A stretch of 64,000 nt of DNA, taken from Arenibacter algicola. GTDB lineage: Bacteria; Bacteroidota; Bacteroidia; Flavobacteriales; Flavobacteriaceae. Positions 9,441 through 18,699 of this stretch are shown piece by piece. Position 1 is the first letter of the stretch. Each line of letters starts with the position of its first letter. The notes beneath the pieces are model-generated. The model was not told where the DNA came from. It saw only the letters and a list, made by a program, of their open reading frames with translations, and made no database searches. The stretch lies in the NCBI RefSeq assembly GCF_000733925.1, contig NZ_JPOO01000003.1, forward strand, positions 868,001 to 932,000, written 5' to 3'. The position numbers and the translations under genes are program-made.

Positions 9441-9788
9441 TACCGATGCATTGATTTGGTTTAGCTAATAAAAACACATTAAAGCTATCAAAACAATTGT
9501 AAAAAGCCCCGTCCAACAACTATTAAAAGTATTGAACAGGGCTGAAAATATGTGATTTATTTTAAAAAATTGACATTTATAGTCTAAGAGCCTAGCTAAT
9601 AAAAGGTATCAAACCTCAGGGCAAGCCTGTCTACCGACAAAGGCAGGCCCTGAACCCGATAATAGGAATCGACCCAAGGGTCGAGGTATTGAACCTAGAT
9701 CCCGCCGAAAAGGGCGGGATTAGTTCAACTTGCAATTTTCAGTGCGTCTTACTGACTTCTCAAAATTGAGTTTCACTAATAAAACCAA
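9441..9788. repeat. Intergenic hairpin array
   Basis: No gene is seen in these 348 bases. A hairpin at about 9507-9543, followed on the minus strand by a T run, could terminate the FAD/Fe-S gene. At 9610-9728 three palindromes follow one another: a GCCTGTCTACCG...AGGCAGGC unit, CGACCCAAGGGTCG, and ATCCCGCC/GGCGGGAT enclosed in an outer TTGAAC...GTTCAA. This is typical of extragenic palindromic repeats and belongs to the same broad set as the repeats further right. Confidence 0.6.
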
Positions 9789-12701
9789 TTAGGCTATAAG
9801 CGCCTCCTTTAGTATTGAAATAGGATGCAAGGCCTTCCTTTGCGTACCATCATATATCTGATGCCTACAACTGGTGCCATTGGCTGCTATGATCACGTCC
9901 TCACTGGCCTTTCTCACTGCCGGAAACAACTTTAGCTCCCCTACCTGCATACTTACCTCATAATGCTCCTTTTCATAGCCAAAGGATCCTGCCATACCAC
10001 AACATCCGGAACTTATTATAGAAACAGTATAATTTTTTGGAAGATTCAATATGTCGAAGGTTACCTTTTGATTGGAAATTGACTTTTGATGACAATGTGT
10101 GTGGATCTTTACAGTCTTGGCTTCCTGGGTAAATAGATCGGATGTTAAAACACCTATCTGAATTTCTTTGGCCAAAAATTCTTCTATTAAAAAAGAATTG
10201 GCAGCAACGGCATCCATCTTCTTTTTGTCTAAACCAAATCGCTTATATTCATCCCTAAACGTAAGTATGGCGGAAGGTTCCAATCCAATTATTGGAAGTC
10301 CCTTTTCGGCTAGCTGCGAAAGTTTATCCACATTCCCAATCGCCAATTTTTTGGCCTGCTTTAAAAATCCTTTGGAAATATAGGTCCTTCCACTCTCTGC
10401 ATAAAAAAGTTCCACCTCATACCCCAATCGCGTCAGCACTTCAATAGCATCCCTACCCAGATCAACATCCAAATAGTTGGTAAATTCATCTATGTAAAGC
10501 ACAACTTTGGACCTGGTCGTATTTGCCTGAACCTTAGCTTTTTGAAGCTCCTTATCAAAATCGAACTTATAGACTTTTGGCAGACTACGTTGCTCTGCTA
10601 CTCCGACCGACTTCTTAAGCAATCCGCCAAATATTTTGGAATCGTACATGGCATTGGTAATACCTGCCATACTACTTCCCAATTTATTAAGCTTGGTATT
10701 ATAGGCAAAAAGCTTCGCCCTTAAGGGATACCCGTTCTCTTCCTGATATTGATAAAGAAATTCAGCTTTAAGTGTGGCCACATCAACATTACTGGGGCAT
10801 TCACTGGAGCAGGCCTTACAGCTTAAACAAAGATCAAAAACTTCTTTTAGCTCCTTATTGTTAAACTTATTCGTCTTTTCCGAAGAAGTCAAAAATTCGC
10901 GCAGGGTATTGGCACGGCCTCTTGTAGTATCCTTTTCATTTTTGGTGGCATGATAACTGGGGCACATGGCTCCGGATACCAAATGTGTCTTTCTACAATC
11001 CCCACTACCATTACATTTTTCGGCCGCTTTTAGAATGCCTTCACTATCGGAAAAATCCATCAAGGTTTTTATTTCCGGTTCTTCGCGGTCAATTTCATAC
11101 CTCAGGGACTCGTCCATGGGATAGGCATCCACAATTTTTCCTGGATTGAAAATATTTTGTGGGTCAAAATAGGTCTTTACCCGTTTAAGGAGCTCATAAT
11201 TCTTCTGTCCGATCATTAGTGGAATAAACTCGGCCCTTACAATTCCATCACCGTGTTCCCCGCTAAAGGATCCATGGTATTTTTTGGTAAGTTTGGCCAC
11301 GTCTGTAGTAATGGACCTGAACAAGGCCACATCTGCAGATTTCTTTAAATTTAAGATCGGTCTTAAATGCAACTCCCCTGCCCCAGCATGGGCGTAGTAG
11401 ACCGCATCCTGCTTATAGTCCTTCATTATTTGGGTGAATTCCCCTATAAAATCCTTTAGGTCTTCCAAGGCCACCGCAGTATCCTCTATACAGGCAACCG
11501 CCTTTCGGTCTCCAACTATATTTCCAAGAAGGCCCAATCCGGCCTTTCTAAGTTCTATCGCCTTATTCACATCGGCCAACCTTAATATAGGGCTGGCATA
11601 GCTCAATCCCGACTTTTTAACGGTCTCCAATAACTGCTGAAGTTGATTGTCCAAATCTTCTTCGGTATCCGCTTTAACCTCCAGCATCAATAAAGCTGCG
11701 GGATCCCCTTCCACAAAAAATCTGTTCTCCAATTGGGTACGGTTATTTTTGGTGCAATCCAAAATTACCTTGTCCATCATTTCGCAGGTATGCAGATTGT
11801 GCGTCATAAGGGGAGCAACGTCCAATAAGCAATCTTCCAAAGTTTTGTAATGGGTAACCACCATTGCGGAAAGTTTTGGCGGCAACTCGGTCAATTGAAG
11901 CACTATTTCTGTCGTAAAGGCCAAGGTGCCTTCACTCCCACTCAATAATTTACAAAGGTTTATGCCTTGGGCACTATCCCCAAAAATATTGTTCTTGAGC
12001 AACTCGTCCACAGCATATCCGGTATTGCGTCTATGTATCTGGGGTTTTGGAAATTCCTTTAAAATTTCCGCCTGTATTTCCTTATTGCTTAGCTCTTTAT
12101 GAAGACTGTTGTAAATTTTTCCTTCAAAATTATCCAAGGCCATTTTTCCCAGAAATTCGTTCAAGGAAAGGTCTTTAAATTCTACCTTGCTGCCATCGGA
12201 TAAATAGGTCTGTAGGGATACCACCTGATCACGGGTAACCCCGTATTGTATGGAGGTGGTCCCTGAAGAGTTATTGCCTACCATTCCGCCTATCATACAG
12301 CGGTTGGAAGTAGAAGTGTTGGGTCCAAAAAATAGGCCATATGGCGCCAAATAAAGATTTAACTCGTCGCGGATTACCCCTGGCTGGACAGTTACTTGTT
12401 TTTTATCTACATCAACAGAAAGAATCTTGGTGAAATTTTTGGAGACATCCACTACTATACCGTCCCCAACACATTGTCCGGCCAGGGAGGTTCCTGCTGT
12501 TCTAGGTATTAAACCAATTTTATGCTCTCCTGCAAAAAGAATTAGTTTTCTTATATCCTCTTCAGTCTTCGGGTAAGCCACTGCCATTGGCATTTTTCTA
12601 TATACGGAAGCATCGGTGGCATATAGGGTGGTCATTAATTTGTCCACAAACAAATCGCCCTCTAAATCACCTTTTAATTTATTTAGCATATTTTTATCCA
12701 A
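9789..12701 (-). CDS. FAD-linked oxidase / Fe-S dehydrogenase fusion (D-2-hydroxyacid or D-lactate dehydrogenase type)
   Basis: The 970-residue protein joins two modules. Residues about 1-530 are an FAD-binding PCMH domain (PRTAGTSLAGQCVGDGIVVDVS; GGMVGNNSSGTTSIQYG) and the FAD-oxidase C domain, ending HGDGIVRAEF...FDPQNIFNPGKIVD. Residues about 560-970 hold two Fe-S cysteine clusters (CNGSGDCRK...MCPSYHAT and CLSCKACSSECP) and CCG-type motifs (THCHQKS; SSGCCGMAGSFGYE). This is the GlcD-GlcF-like fusion. It would oxidise D-lactate or a similar 2-hydroxyacid and pass electrons to the quinone pool at the membrane. The precise substrate is inferred. Confidence 0.88.
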   Translation of the reverse strand: MDKNMLNKLKGDLEGDLFVDKLMTTLYATDASVYRKMPMAVAYPKTEEDIRKLILFAGEHKIGLIPRTAGTSLAGQCVGDGIVVDVSKNFTKILSVDVDKKQVTVQPGVIRDELNLYLAPYGLFFGPNTSTSNRCMIGGMVGNNSSGTTSIQYGVTRDQVVSLQTYLSDGSKVEFKDLSLNEFLGKMALDNFEGKIYNSLHKELSNKEIQAEILKEFPKPQIHRRNTGYAVDELLKNNIFGDSAQGINLCKLLSGSEGTLAFTTEIVLQLTELPPKLSAMVVTHYKTLEDCLLDVAPLMTHNLHTCEMMDKVILDCTKNNRTQLENRFFVEGDPAALLMLEVKADTEEDLDNQLQQLLETVKKSGLSYASPILRLADVNKAIELRKAGLGLLGNIVGDRKAVACIEDTAVALEDLKDFIGEFTQIMKDYKQDAVYYAHAGAGELHLRPILNLKKSADVALFRSITTDVAKLTKKYHGSFSGEHGDGIVRAEFIPLMIGQKNYELLKRVKTYFDPQNIFNPGKIVDAYPMDESLRYEIDREEPEIKTLMDFSDSEGILKAAEKCNGSGDCRKTHLVSGAMCPSYHATKNEKDTTRGRANTLREFLTSSEKTNKFNNKELKEVFDLCLSCKACSSECPSNVDVATLKAEFLYQYQEENGYPLRAKLFAYNTKLNKLGSSMAGITNAMYDSKIFGGLLKKSVGVAEQRSLPKVYKFDFDKELQKAKVQANTTRSKVVLYIDEFTNYLDVDLGRDAIEVLTRLGYEVELFYAESGRTYISKGFLKQAKKLAIGNVDKLSQLAEKGLPIIGLEPSAILTFRDEYKRFGLDKKKMDAVAANSFLIEEFLAKEIQIGVLTSDLFTQEAKTVKIHTHCHQKSISNQKVTFDILNLPKNYTVSIISSGCCGMAGSFGYEKEHYEVSMQVGELKLFPAVRKASEDVIIAANGTSCRHQIYDGTQRKALHPISILKEALIA

Positions 12702-12792
12702 CTCAAAACAATTTTGGGCACTAAATTAAGTTTTATTGTTTCAGATTAATAATGAATTTTTAATTTTTACATTAATTAACTTTAGAACACTT

Positions 12793-13302
12793 ATGAAAAT
12801 TTTAAAATTATTTACCCTATTTATGTTCTGCTCCTGGTTCTCTATGAGTGCCCAGGAAATATCCGATCACGCCATTGGTCTACGCTTGGGAGACAGTGAT
12901 GGTTTTGGTGCAGAAATTTCCTATCAAAAATCTTTGGACCGCGACAACAGATTGGAAGCCAACCTTGGATGGCGGGATAGCCGTTATTTTGATGCTTTTA
13001 AATTAACGGCCCTTTACCAGTGGGTTAGGCCATTGGATGGAAATTTCAACTGGTACTATGGTGCCGGTGGCGGTCTAGGAAGTGTTGATTTCGCATCAAG
13101 ACCCAATGGCAATGGAGGTTTCTATACACCCGATGGCGGACTATTTGTTTTGGCAGCCGGGGATATTGGTATAGAATACAACTTTGATATTCCTTTACTA
13201 ATTTCATTGGATTTTAGACCTGAAATAGGGATAGTAGGCTACAAAGACTTCTCTGATAATTTTGATTTCGATATAGCCTTGGGTATTCGCTATCAGTTTT
13301 AA
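12793..13302 (+). CDS. Predicted small outer-membrane beta-barrel protein
   Basis: The 169-residue protein has a clear signal peptide, MKILKLFTLFMFCSWFSMSAQ. I therefore choose the ATG at 12793 over the longer frame opening at 12736. The mature part alternates Gly/aromatic-rich strands (IGLRLGDSDGFGAEISYQ, WYYGAGGGLGSVDF, LDFRPEIGIVGYKDF) and ends with aromatic F (FDIALGIRYQF), the usual C-terminal signature of outer-membrane barrels. It probably has about eight strands. Similar small barrels are common and uncharacterised in flavobacteria. No ligand can be proposed. A strong terminator follows at 13331-13367. Confidence 0.75.
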   Translation: MKILKLFTLFMFCSWFSMSAQEISDHAIGLRLGDSDGFGAEISYQKSLDRDNRLEANLGWRDSRYFDAFKLTALYQWVRPLDGNFNWYYGAGGGLGSVDFASRPNGNGGFYTPDGGLFVLAAGDIGIEYNFDIPLLISLDFRPEIGIVGYKDFSDNFDFDIALGIRYQF

Positions 13303-13330
13303 TACAATTAACTAATTACTAATTTATTGG

Positions 13331-13367
13331 GCCATGAATGTTCTTGTAGCATTTATGGCTTTTTTTA
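13331..13367 (+). terminator. Intrinsic terminator
   Basis: A 10-bp stem (GCCATGAATG pairing with CATTTATGGC through one G-U pair) with a 9-nt loop is followed by a T7 run. It lies 29 bp after the barrel gene. Confidence 0.85.
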
Positions 13368-13382
13368 TTACTCATATATAAG

Positions 13383-13390
13383 TACATTTG
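13383..13390 (+). promoter_or_regulatory. Putative -7 box for the TlpA-like gene
   Basis: TACATTTG matches TAnnTTTG, 21 bp before the ATG at 13412 and just after the upstream terminator. I see no good -33 element. Confidence 0.4.
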
Positions 13391-13411
13391 CGGCAATTAA
13401 AAGAAAAAACA

Positions 13412-14542
13412 ATGAAAAAAATATTATTATCCCTTACTGTTCTTGTAGGAGTTGTAGCGTGCAACAGTAAACCTGAAGGTTTTGTATTGAATGGAACTTT
13501 AACCGGTGATGTGGAAAACGGTACCCAAATATTTATAAGAAAAATTGATGAAAACAATCAGCCCTATGATATTGACACCACTACAGTTGAAAACGGTAAG
13601 TTTACAATTAGTGGTCCTGTTGATTCGCCCGATTTAATGTATGTTTTTATTGATAAGGTGCAAGGCTATACCCCCGTTGTTGCCGAAAAAGGTGAAATAG
13701 AACTAACTGCCCAAAAGGATAGTTTAAATTTTGCCAAGGTCAAAGGAACTGAACAAAATAATATTTTCTTTAACTATCTAAGTGAATCAAGGGCTTTGTC
13801 CGATCAGGCAATGTCCATCCAAAGGGATATGCAAAACGCCAATATGGGCGGAAATGAAGCTACCGTAAACTCTTTGCGTGACGAGTTTGCAGAGCTTCAA
13901 GAAGAATTTAAGAATTTTGAATTGAATTTCATTAAGAACAATCCAAATGGGCTTATTTCCGCTTTGTTGATAGAGAAAGGAATTGGAACAAGAATTATTG
14001 AGAGCGAAGAAGCACAAAAAATGTATGATGCCCTAACCCCAGAGATAAAGGAAACACTGCCTGCCAAAAACATTTTAAAAAGTTTGGAAGCTGCCAAAGC
14101 CAGAGAAGAAAAAGGTAAGAGTACGGCAATAGGCGCTACTGCCCCCGACTTTTCAGGACCTACCCCAGACGGTAAGGAATTGTCCTTGAAAGAAGCCATG
14201 GGAAAAGTGACCATCATCGATTTTTGGGCCGCCTGGTGTAAACCTTGTAGGGTTGAAAATCCAAATGTGGTCAACATCTATAACAAGTACCACTCCAAGG
14301 GACTTAACATTATTGGTGTTTCCTTGGATAGAAAGGAAGAAGATTGGAAAAAGGCGATTGCAGATGACAAACTTAGCTGGAACCATATATCCAGTTTGGA
14401 TTACTTTAACGATGCTGTGGCCAAACTTTACAATGTAGAAGCCATCCCTGCTACCTTTATCCTTGATGAAAACGGGGTTATTGTAGCAAAAAACCTAAGA
14501 GGCCCTGAATTGGAGTCGAAAATTTCAGAACTTTTGCAGTAA
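13412..14542 (+). CDS. TlpA-like thiol-disulfide lipoprotein with DUF4369 domain
   Basis: The 376-residue lipoprotein has a signal peptide ending in VGVVAC, with Cys as the lipidation site. The DUF4369 domain follows (residues about 25-120), then a charged helical linker (about 125-235). A thioredoxin-like AhpC/TSA/Redoxin domain (about 240-376) has the redox pair WCKPC at Cys276 and Cys279. This is the usual Bacteroidota periplasmic TlpA/ResA-like reductase, probably keeping substrate cysteines reduced at the cell envelope. The ATG at 13412 is chosen over the frame opening at 13388 because it starts the signal peptide. It lies between two terminators and is probably monocistronic. Confidence 0.92.
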   Translation: MKKILLSLTVLVGVVACNSKPEGFVLNGTLTGDVENGTQIFIRKIDENNQPYDIDTTTVENGKFTISGPVDSPDLMYVFIDKVQGYTPVVAEKGEIELTAQKDSLNFAKVKGTEQNNIFFNYLSESRALSDQAMSIQRDMQNANMGGNEATVNSLRDEFAELQEEFKNFELNFIKNNPNGLISALLIEKGIGTRIIESEEAQKMYDALTPEIKETLPAKNILKSLEAAKAREEKGKSTAIGATAPDFSGPTPDGKELSLKEAMGKVTIIDFWAAWCKPCRVENPNVVNIYNKYHSKGLNIIGVSLDRKEEDWKKAIADDKLSWNHISSLDYFNDAVAKLYNVEAIPATFILDENGVIVAKNLRGPELESKISELLQ

Positions 14543-14563
14543 GATAAAAACAGAATTTTACAT

Positions 14564-14599
14564 AAAAAAGAGGCTGTCTAAGAAGGCAGCCTCTTTTTT
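14564..14599. terminator. Bidirectional terminator, AGAGGCTGTCT family
   Basis: The stem is AGAGGCTGTC pairing with GGCAGCCTCT through one G-U pair, with A and T runs on either side. It belongs to the same sequence family as the hairpins at 2893-2922 and 25764-25803. Confidence 0.85.
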
Positions 14600-14703
14600 A
14601 GTTTTATCCGGATCTGATATAAAAAATTGTATAAATACTAGAATCGTCAACAGCTTCGCTCCTGTATGAAAATCTTATAGAGTTGCCGTATATAATATGC
14701 CCC

Positions 14704-15354
14704 TTATATCTTGCCCATTTTCCCCAGAATAAAAAGTAGCACAATTGGCAAAGCCAATAAAAGCACCATTAAACTATCTGTAACAAGAAGATCGGGTTTA
14801 AATAACAAGGTAACTACATACCCACCAATGGCACCCCCAAAGTGTGCGGTGTGCCCAATGTTCCCCAAGCGTGTTTTCATTCCATAGATAGAATAAAATA
14901 AGTAGAGGATTCCTAAAACATAAGCTGGTAAAGGTATAGGAATGAACATAATTCCCAATCGCATCCCAGGCTCCAGCAGGATGGCCGAGTACAATATACC
15001 GGTTACCGCCCCACTGGCACCGACGGCACTATAGTAAGGTTCGTTCTTATGAAAGTATAATGCCAGTAAACTCCCGGCAACTAGACTGATAAAATAAAGA
15101 ATAAGAAATTTACTGGGACCAAACCAATCAATGACCACATCTGCAAAAAAGTAAAGGGTAAACATATTAAAAAATAGATGGGAAAGGTCAACATGCAAAA
15201 AACCTGAAGTAACCATCCTATCTTTCTGTCCTGCCTGAATAGCTCCGACACCGAACTTGTAACGTTCAAAGAAGGTAGTGTTATTAAAACCTTTTAGGGA
15301 GGCAAGGACATTGGCAGCCATGATGGCAATGGTAGCAAGATGAATGTTATTCAT
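14704..15354 (-). CDS. Rhomboid family intramembrane serine protease
   Basis: The 216-residue membrane protein has six predicted transmembrane helices. The catalytic serine is in GASG (Ser114) and the catalytic histidine in HTAHFGG (His171). The HLFFNM motif of helix 2 (about residues 59-64) is the usual rhomboid landmark. It would cleave membrane-anchored proteins within the bilayer; the substrates are unknown. I prefer the Met at 15354 (MNNIHLATIAIMAANVLAS) to the longer frame starting at 15381, because it matches the usual N-terminus. It is divergent from the acyltransferase gene, sharing a short promoter region. Confidence 0.93.
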   Translation of the reverse strand: MNNIHLATIAIMAANVLASLKGFNNTTFFERYKFGVGAIQAGQKDRMVTSGFLHVDLSHLFFNMFTLYFFADVVIDWFGPSKFLILYFISLVAGSLLALYFHKNEPYYSAVGASGAVTGILYSAILLEPGMRLGIMFIPIPLPAYVLGILYLFYSIYGMKTRLGNIGHTAHFGGAIGGYVVTLLFKPDLLVTDSLMVLLLALPIVLLFILGKMGKI

Positions 15355-15388
15355 GAAGAAAACTATTATTTTTGGGTTCAAATATAGC

Positions 15389-15396
15389 TATATTTG
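15389..15396 (+). promoter_or_regulatory. Putative -7 box for the acyltransferase gene
   Basis: TATATTTG is an exact TAnnTTTG match 16 bp before the ATG at 15413. A TTTG at 15371-15374 is a possible -33 element, though the spacing is shorter than usual. Confidence 0.45.
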
Positions 15397-15412
15397 CCCT
15401 AATTATATCTGC

Positions 15413-16300
15413 ATGCAATTTCTGGTCTATATTCTAGTATATCCCCTCCTATGGCTTATCTCCATATTACCTTTTAGACTTTTTTACTTTTTCTCGGACT
15501 TTGTATTTTTTGTGCTATTCTATGTTGTTGGTTACCGCAAAAGGGTCGTATCCGAAAACCTTGCACGTGCTTTTCCCGGCAAGTCAAAAAAGGAAATAAA
15601 AAAGATTAAAAAGGAATTCTACCGTCATATGTGCGATATGTTCCTGGAAATGGTGAAGACCTTGAACCTATCCAAAGAGGAGCTAAAGGAACGCTATAAG
15701 ATCATTAATATTGAAGTACTTCAGGACATCGTTAAAGATAATAGTGTTCTTATCGTATGTTCCCATTACGCCAATTGGGAGTGGAACGTGAGCATTAACA
15801 ATTATGTGAATGCCAAAGGATATGCCGTTTACCAAAAAATTGGGAATTCCTATTTTGACGATTTAATAAAGAAAATAAGGGCCAAATGGAACACCACCCT
15901 AATTACCCAACAGGAAACCGTAAAAACGGTATATAGAAATGTCCAAAATGGGGTAATTTCTGCCTATGGTATGGTGAGCGATCAATCCCCCCAAGTAAAA
16001 AGGGCACAGTATTGGAGCGAATTTATGGGCGTTAAGGTACCCATTTTTAATGGGCCCGAGAGCATGGCCAGAAAATTGGACCTAGCAGTGGTCTTCCTTA
16101 AGGTTTCCAAAGTAAAAAGAGGGTATTACCAAGCGGAATTCATCCCCATTACCACCTCCGGCAAGCAGACCAAAAAACATCAAATTACTGACCAATTTCT
16201 TAGGTTGACCGAAGATCAGATACGGGAAAAACCGGAGTACTACCTTTGGACGCACAAACGTTGGAAACACCGAAATAAAGTACCTGTGGAATTCCAATAG
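15413..16300 (+). CDS. Lysophospholipid/lipid A acyltransferase family protein (LpxL/HtrB-like)
   Basis: The 295-residue protein has an N-terminal membrane anchor (residues about 1-40). It carries the LPLAT catalytic motif HYANWEW starting at His118, and a downstream substrate-binding region GMVSDQSPQ...FMGVKVPIFNGPE. This is the lipid A biosynthesis acyltransferase family, which adds secondary acyl chains to lipid A precursors at the inner membrane. In Bacteroidota the acceptor may instead be an aminolipid, so the exact acceptor is inferred. The Met at 15413 is chosen because it begins the membrane segment and follows a good promoter box; the frame opening at 15344 overlaps the divergent rhomboid gene. 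Confidence 0.88.
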   Translation: MQFLVYILVYPLLWLISILPFRLFYFFSDFVFFVLFYVVGYRKRVVSENLARAFPGKSKKEIKKIKKEFYRHMCDMFLEMVKTLNLSKEELKERYKIINIEVLQDIVKDNSVLIVCSHYANWEWNVSINNYVNAKGYAVYQKIGNSYFDDLIKKIRAKWNTTLITQQETVKTVYRNVQNGVISAYGMVSDQSPQVKRAQYWSEFMGVKVPIFNGPESMARKLDLAVVFLKVSKVKRGYYQAEFIPITTSGKQTKKHQITDQFLRLTEDQIREKPEYYLWTHKRWKHRNKVPVEFQ

Positions 16301-16438
16301 ACTTGTAATATCTGATAATTATTCCTTCCTAATTCTCTGAAAAGCCCATCTATGTGGGCCTTGCTGCGAAGGATAATTCTAGAAAAACTAAATAATTTAT
16401 TTTTTTCTGCGTTATAGAACCAAATTTATTAGCCGTAA

Positions 16439-17734
16439 ATGAGATTTTACACCAAAACAACTATCGGCCGGTTTACTTTGGATTTATTTTTTTGCCTTGT
16501 AGTCTTTCTGGCTGGGCAAGAGCAATGTTACTCAATTCCAAAAATAAATCCGGAGCTCATTAAGACCGAAAGCATTCATTTTTATGATCATCCTATGGAC
16601 GCGGATCATATACTGGAGGTATCTCCCCCTACCACTAAAAATACCCAACAGGAATTTTGCGCGTTCGACCGCCCCACCTTAAGCGCTATTCAAATAAATG
16701 AATCCAACATTGTCTGGTATAACAGTGCCTCCCACGGCAATCCATTGGCCCCTAACAGCCTATTAATAGATAATTCAACTTATTACGCCGCACAATTATT
16801 GGATGGCAAGGAAAGTGAACAACGATTGGCAATTTCCGTCATCCTACATGCCCCTTCCACCCCAACTACTTCAAGTAATGTCCAAGTTTTTGCGTTTGGT
16901 CAAAATCCGACTGTCGGCGATTTGGAGGTGGAGCCAATCAATGTTGTTTGGTACAACACTGCCCTGGAAGGCAAAGTACTGGATTTTGATACCCCTTTGC
17001 AAAATGGAAGGCAATATTTTGCAGCCCAAGTTTCCTCAACTTGTGAAAGTACCAACAGACTAATGGTTACGGTTAAAATCAATGGGCCATCAGACTTAAA
17101 AATTAACAAATCGGTCAGTAACAAACACCCGATGATAGGGGAGAAAGTAGTTTTGACCATTACTGTTGAAAACGAAGGACTGTCCAATTTCAACGATATA
17201 GTGATCAAAGAGCAATTGGACCCGGGTTTTGGTTATGTTAATGCGAAAACCTCCCAGGGTAACTTTGATGCAACGAACAAGGTTTGGAGCCTTTCTTCAT
17301 TACAAGCCAAGGCAACTGCGGTTTTGAACCTTGAAGTTGAGGCAATGCCCAATGGTAGTTACAGTAGTAATTCACTCATCGAAACCTCCTTTCCTGCGGA
17401 TAAAAATTCGCAGAACAATAGTGCTGAAATTACTTTGGAACCATCCTGTATTACCATATACAATGAATTTACACCCAATGACGATGGGAAAAACGACTAT
17501 TTCAGAATAGACTGTATAGAAACTTTCCCCGAGTCGGAACTCCAAATATTTAACAGATATGGTGACCTAGTCTATCAGCAAAAGGCCTACCAAAATGATT
17601 GGAGAGGACTGGCCAATGTAAGTGGCACTATAGGCAAAGGAAACCCCTTGCCCACTGGAACTTACTTTTATATTTTAAAAACCGACGGCTTAAGTGAAAA
17701 CAAAACCGGTTGGCTATTTTTAAGAAAAGACTAA
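16439..17734 (+). CDS. Secreted protein with DUF11 and gliding-motility (CHU_C) C-terminal domain
   Basis: The 431-residue exported protein has two Ig-like repeats around residues 75-210 (each with the VVWYNxA pattern). A DUF11/CARDB-type domain follows (about 215-330: DLKINKSVSNKHPMIGEKVVLTITVEN). The CHU_C type B sorting domain is at about 340-431 (NEFTPNDDGKNDYF, LQIFNRYGDLVYQ, LPTGTYFYIL). It would be exported by the type IX secretion system and kept at the surface (family knowledge). It is followed at 25 bp by a PorP/SprF-like gene and then an OmpA gene. This is the common arrangement in which a type B cargo is linked to a dedicated SprF-like partner. Confidence 0.9.
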   Translation: MRFYTKTTIGRFTLDLFFCLVVFLAGQEQCYSIPKINPELIKTESIHFYDHPMDADHILEVSPPTTKNTQQEFCAFDRPTLSAIQINESNIVWYNSASHGNPLAPNSLLIDNSTYYAAQLLDGKESEQRLAISVILHAPSTPTTSSNVQVFAFGQNPTVGDLEVEPINVVWYNTALEGKVLDFDTPLQNGRQYFAAQVSSTCESTNRLMVTVKINGPSDLKINKSVSNKHPMIGEKVVLTITVENEGLSNFNDIVIKEQLDPGFGYVNAKTSQGNFDATNKVWSLSSLQAKATAVLNLEVEAMPNGSYSSNSLIETSFPADKNSQNNSAEITLEPSCITIYNEFTPNDDGKNDYFRIDCIETFPESELQIFNRYGDLVYQQKAYQNDWRGLANVSGTIGKGNPLPTGTYFYILKTDGLSENKTGWLFLRKD

Positions 17735-17759
17735 TGAGCTTTACACTTTAAATTTATAG

Positions 17760-18689
17760 ATGAAGATCCCCCATAAAAAATTCCTAAAGCTCATTACACT
17801 GCTTATCCTTGTTAGCGGAGGTAGTCTATTGGCACAGCAACTGCCACAATATACCCAGTATATGTACAACACCTCTACCATAAATCCTGCATACGTTAAC
17901 GAGAATAACCGTATGGATGCCACCCTGAGTTACAGGGCCCAATGGATAGGGATCGACGGAGCTCCTGAAACAAAGGCACTCACAGTTTCGGGAATCATTA
18001 ATAATCGAATTGGACTTGGGGTCAACATCTTTAAGGATAACATTGGACCATCGACCGAGTTTAGTTCCAATGCGGTTTTTTCTTACTATCTAAACTTAAG
18101 CAAAAAAGTAAAAATGTCGTTAGGGATAAATGCAGGGATCGATTTTTTTGAAGTTGATTATTCCAAAGGCAACTATTACGATCAAGATGATGTTCTATTT
18201 AGTTATGACAACTATTACAATGCCCTTCCGGCAATTGGAGCTGGAATATATGTATATAATGACAACTGGTATATTGGATTTTCCATTCCCAACATACTTA
18301 TTAATCAATCCAATGTAGTTAGCGACAAAAACTTGATCCACAGGGACAATCATATATATTTTATAGGTGGTTATGTTTTGGATATCAACGCTGCCCTAAA
18401 GCTTAAACCTTCTGTTTTGGTCAAGGTCATAGATAATGCACCTCCAACCATAGACGCCTCCCTAAATGTACTATTCCTGCAAAAATTTACCTTGGGAGCT
18501 TCCCACAGGTTAAATGACAGTTATAGTGCCTTGGCAGGATTTCAGGTTTCCAAAAACTTTTTTCTGGGCTATTCCTATGATTATAGCATTTCAGATCTTG
18601 GCGATTACAATCAGGGGTCGCACGAAATAATATTGAAGTACTTAATGCCAAGATGGGGGCCAAATGCCCGTTCACCTAGATTTTTCTAA
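17760..18689 (+). CDS. PorP/SprF family type IX secretion membrane protein
   Basis: The 309-residue protein has a signal peptide ending in SGGSLLAQ. The hallmark opening LPQYTQYMYNTSTINPAYVN follows, then a barrel of about 12-14 strands ending EIILKYLMPRWGPNARSPRFF. PorP/SprF proteins sit in the outer membrane and help present type B cargo at the cell surface. The gene is the middle member of a three-gene set and its end overlaps the frame upstream of the OmpA gene. The partner is probably the CHU_C protein just upstream (inference). Confidence 0.93.
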   Translation: MKIPHKKFLKLITLLILVSGGSLLAQQLPQYTQYMYNTSTINPAYVNENNRMDATLSYRAQWIGIDGAPETKALTVSGIINNRIGLGVNIFKDNIGPSTEFSSNAVFSYYLNLSKKVKMSLGINAGIDFFEVDYSKGNYYDQDDVLFSYDNYYNALPAIGAGIYVYNDNWYIGFSIPNILINQSNVVSDKNLIHRDNHIYFIGGYVLDINAALKLKPSVLVKVIDNAPPTIDASLNVLFLQKFTLGASHRLNDSYSALAGFQVSKNFFLGYSYDYSISDLGDYNQGSHEIILKYLMPRWGPNARSPRFF

Positions 18690-18699
18690 GCTAAGAACT

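Noticed and set aside
9600..9730. Possible tRNA or riboswitch in the hairpin array
   Set aside because: No cloverleaf or CCA-type acceptor was found, and the hairpins match the dispersed palindromic repeats.
16335..16365. Hairpin GCCCA...TGGGC after the acyltransferase gene as a terminator
   Set aside because: The stem is only 5 bp and no T run follows on the plus strand.
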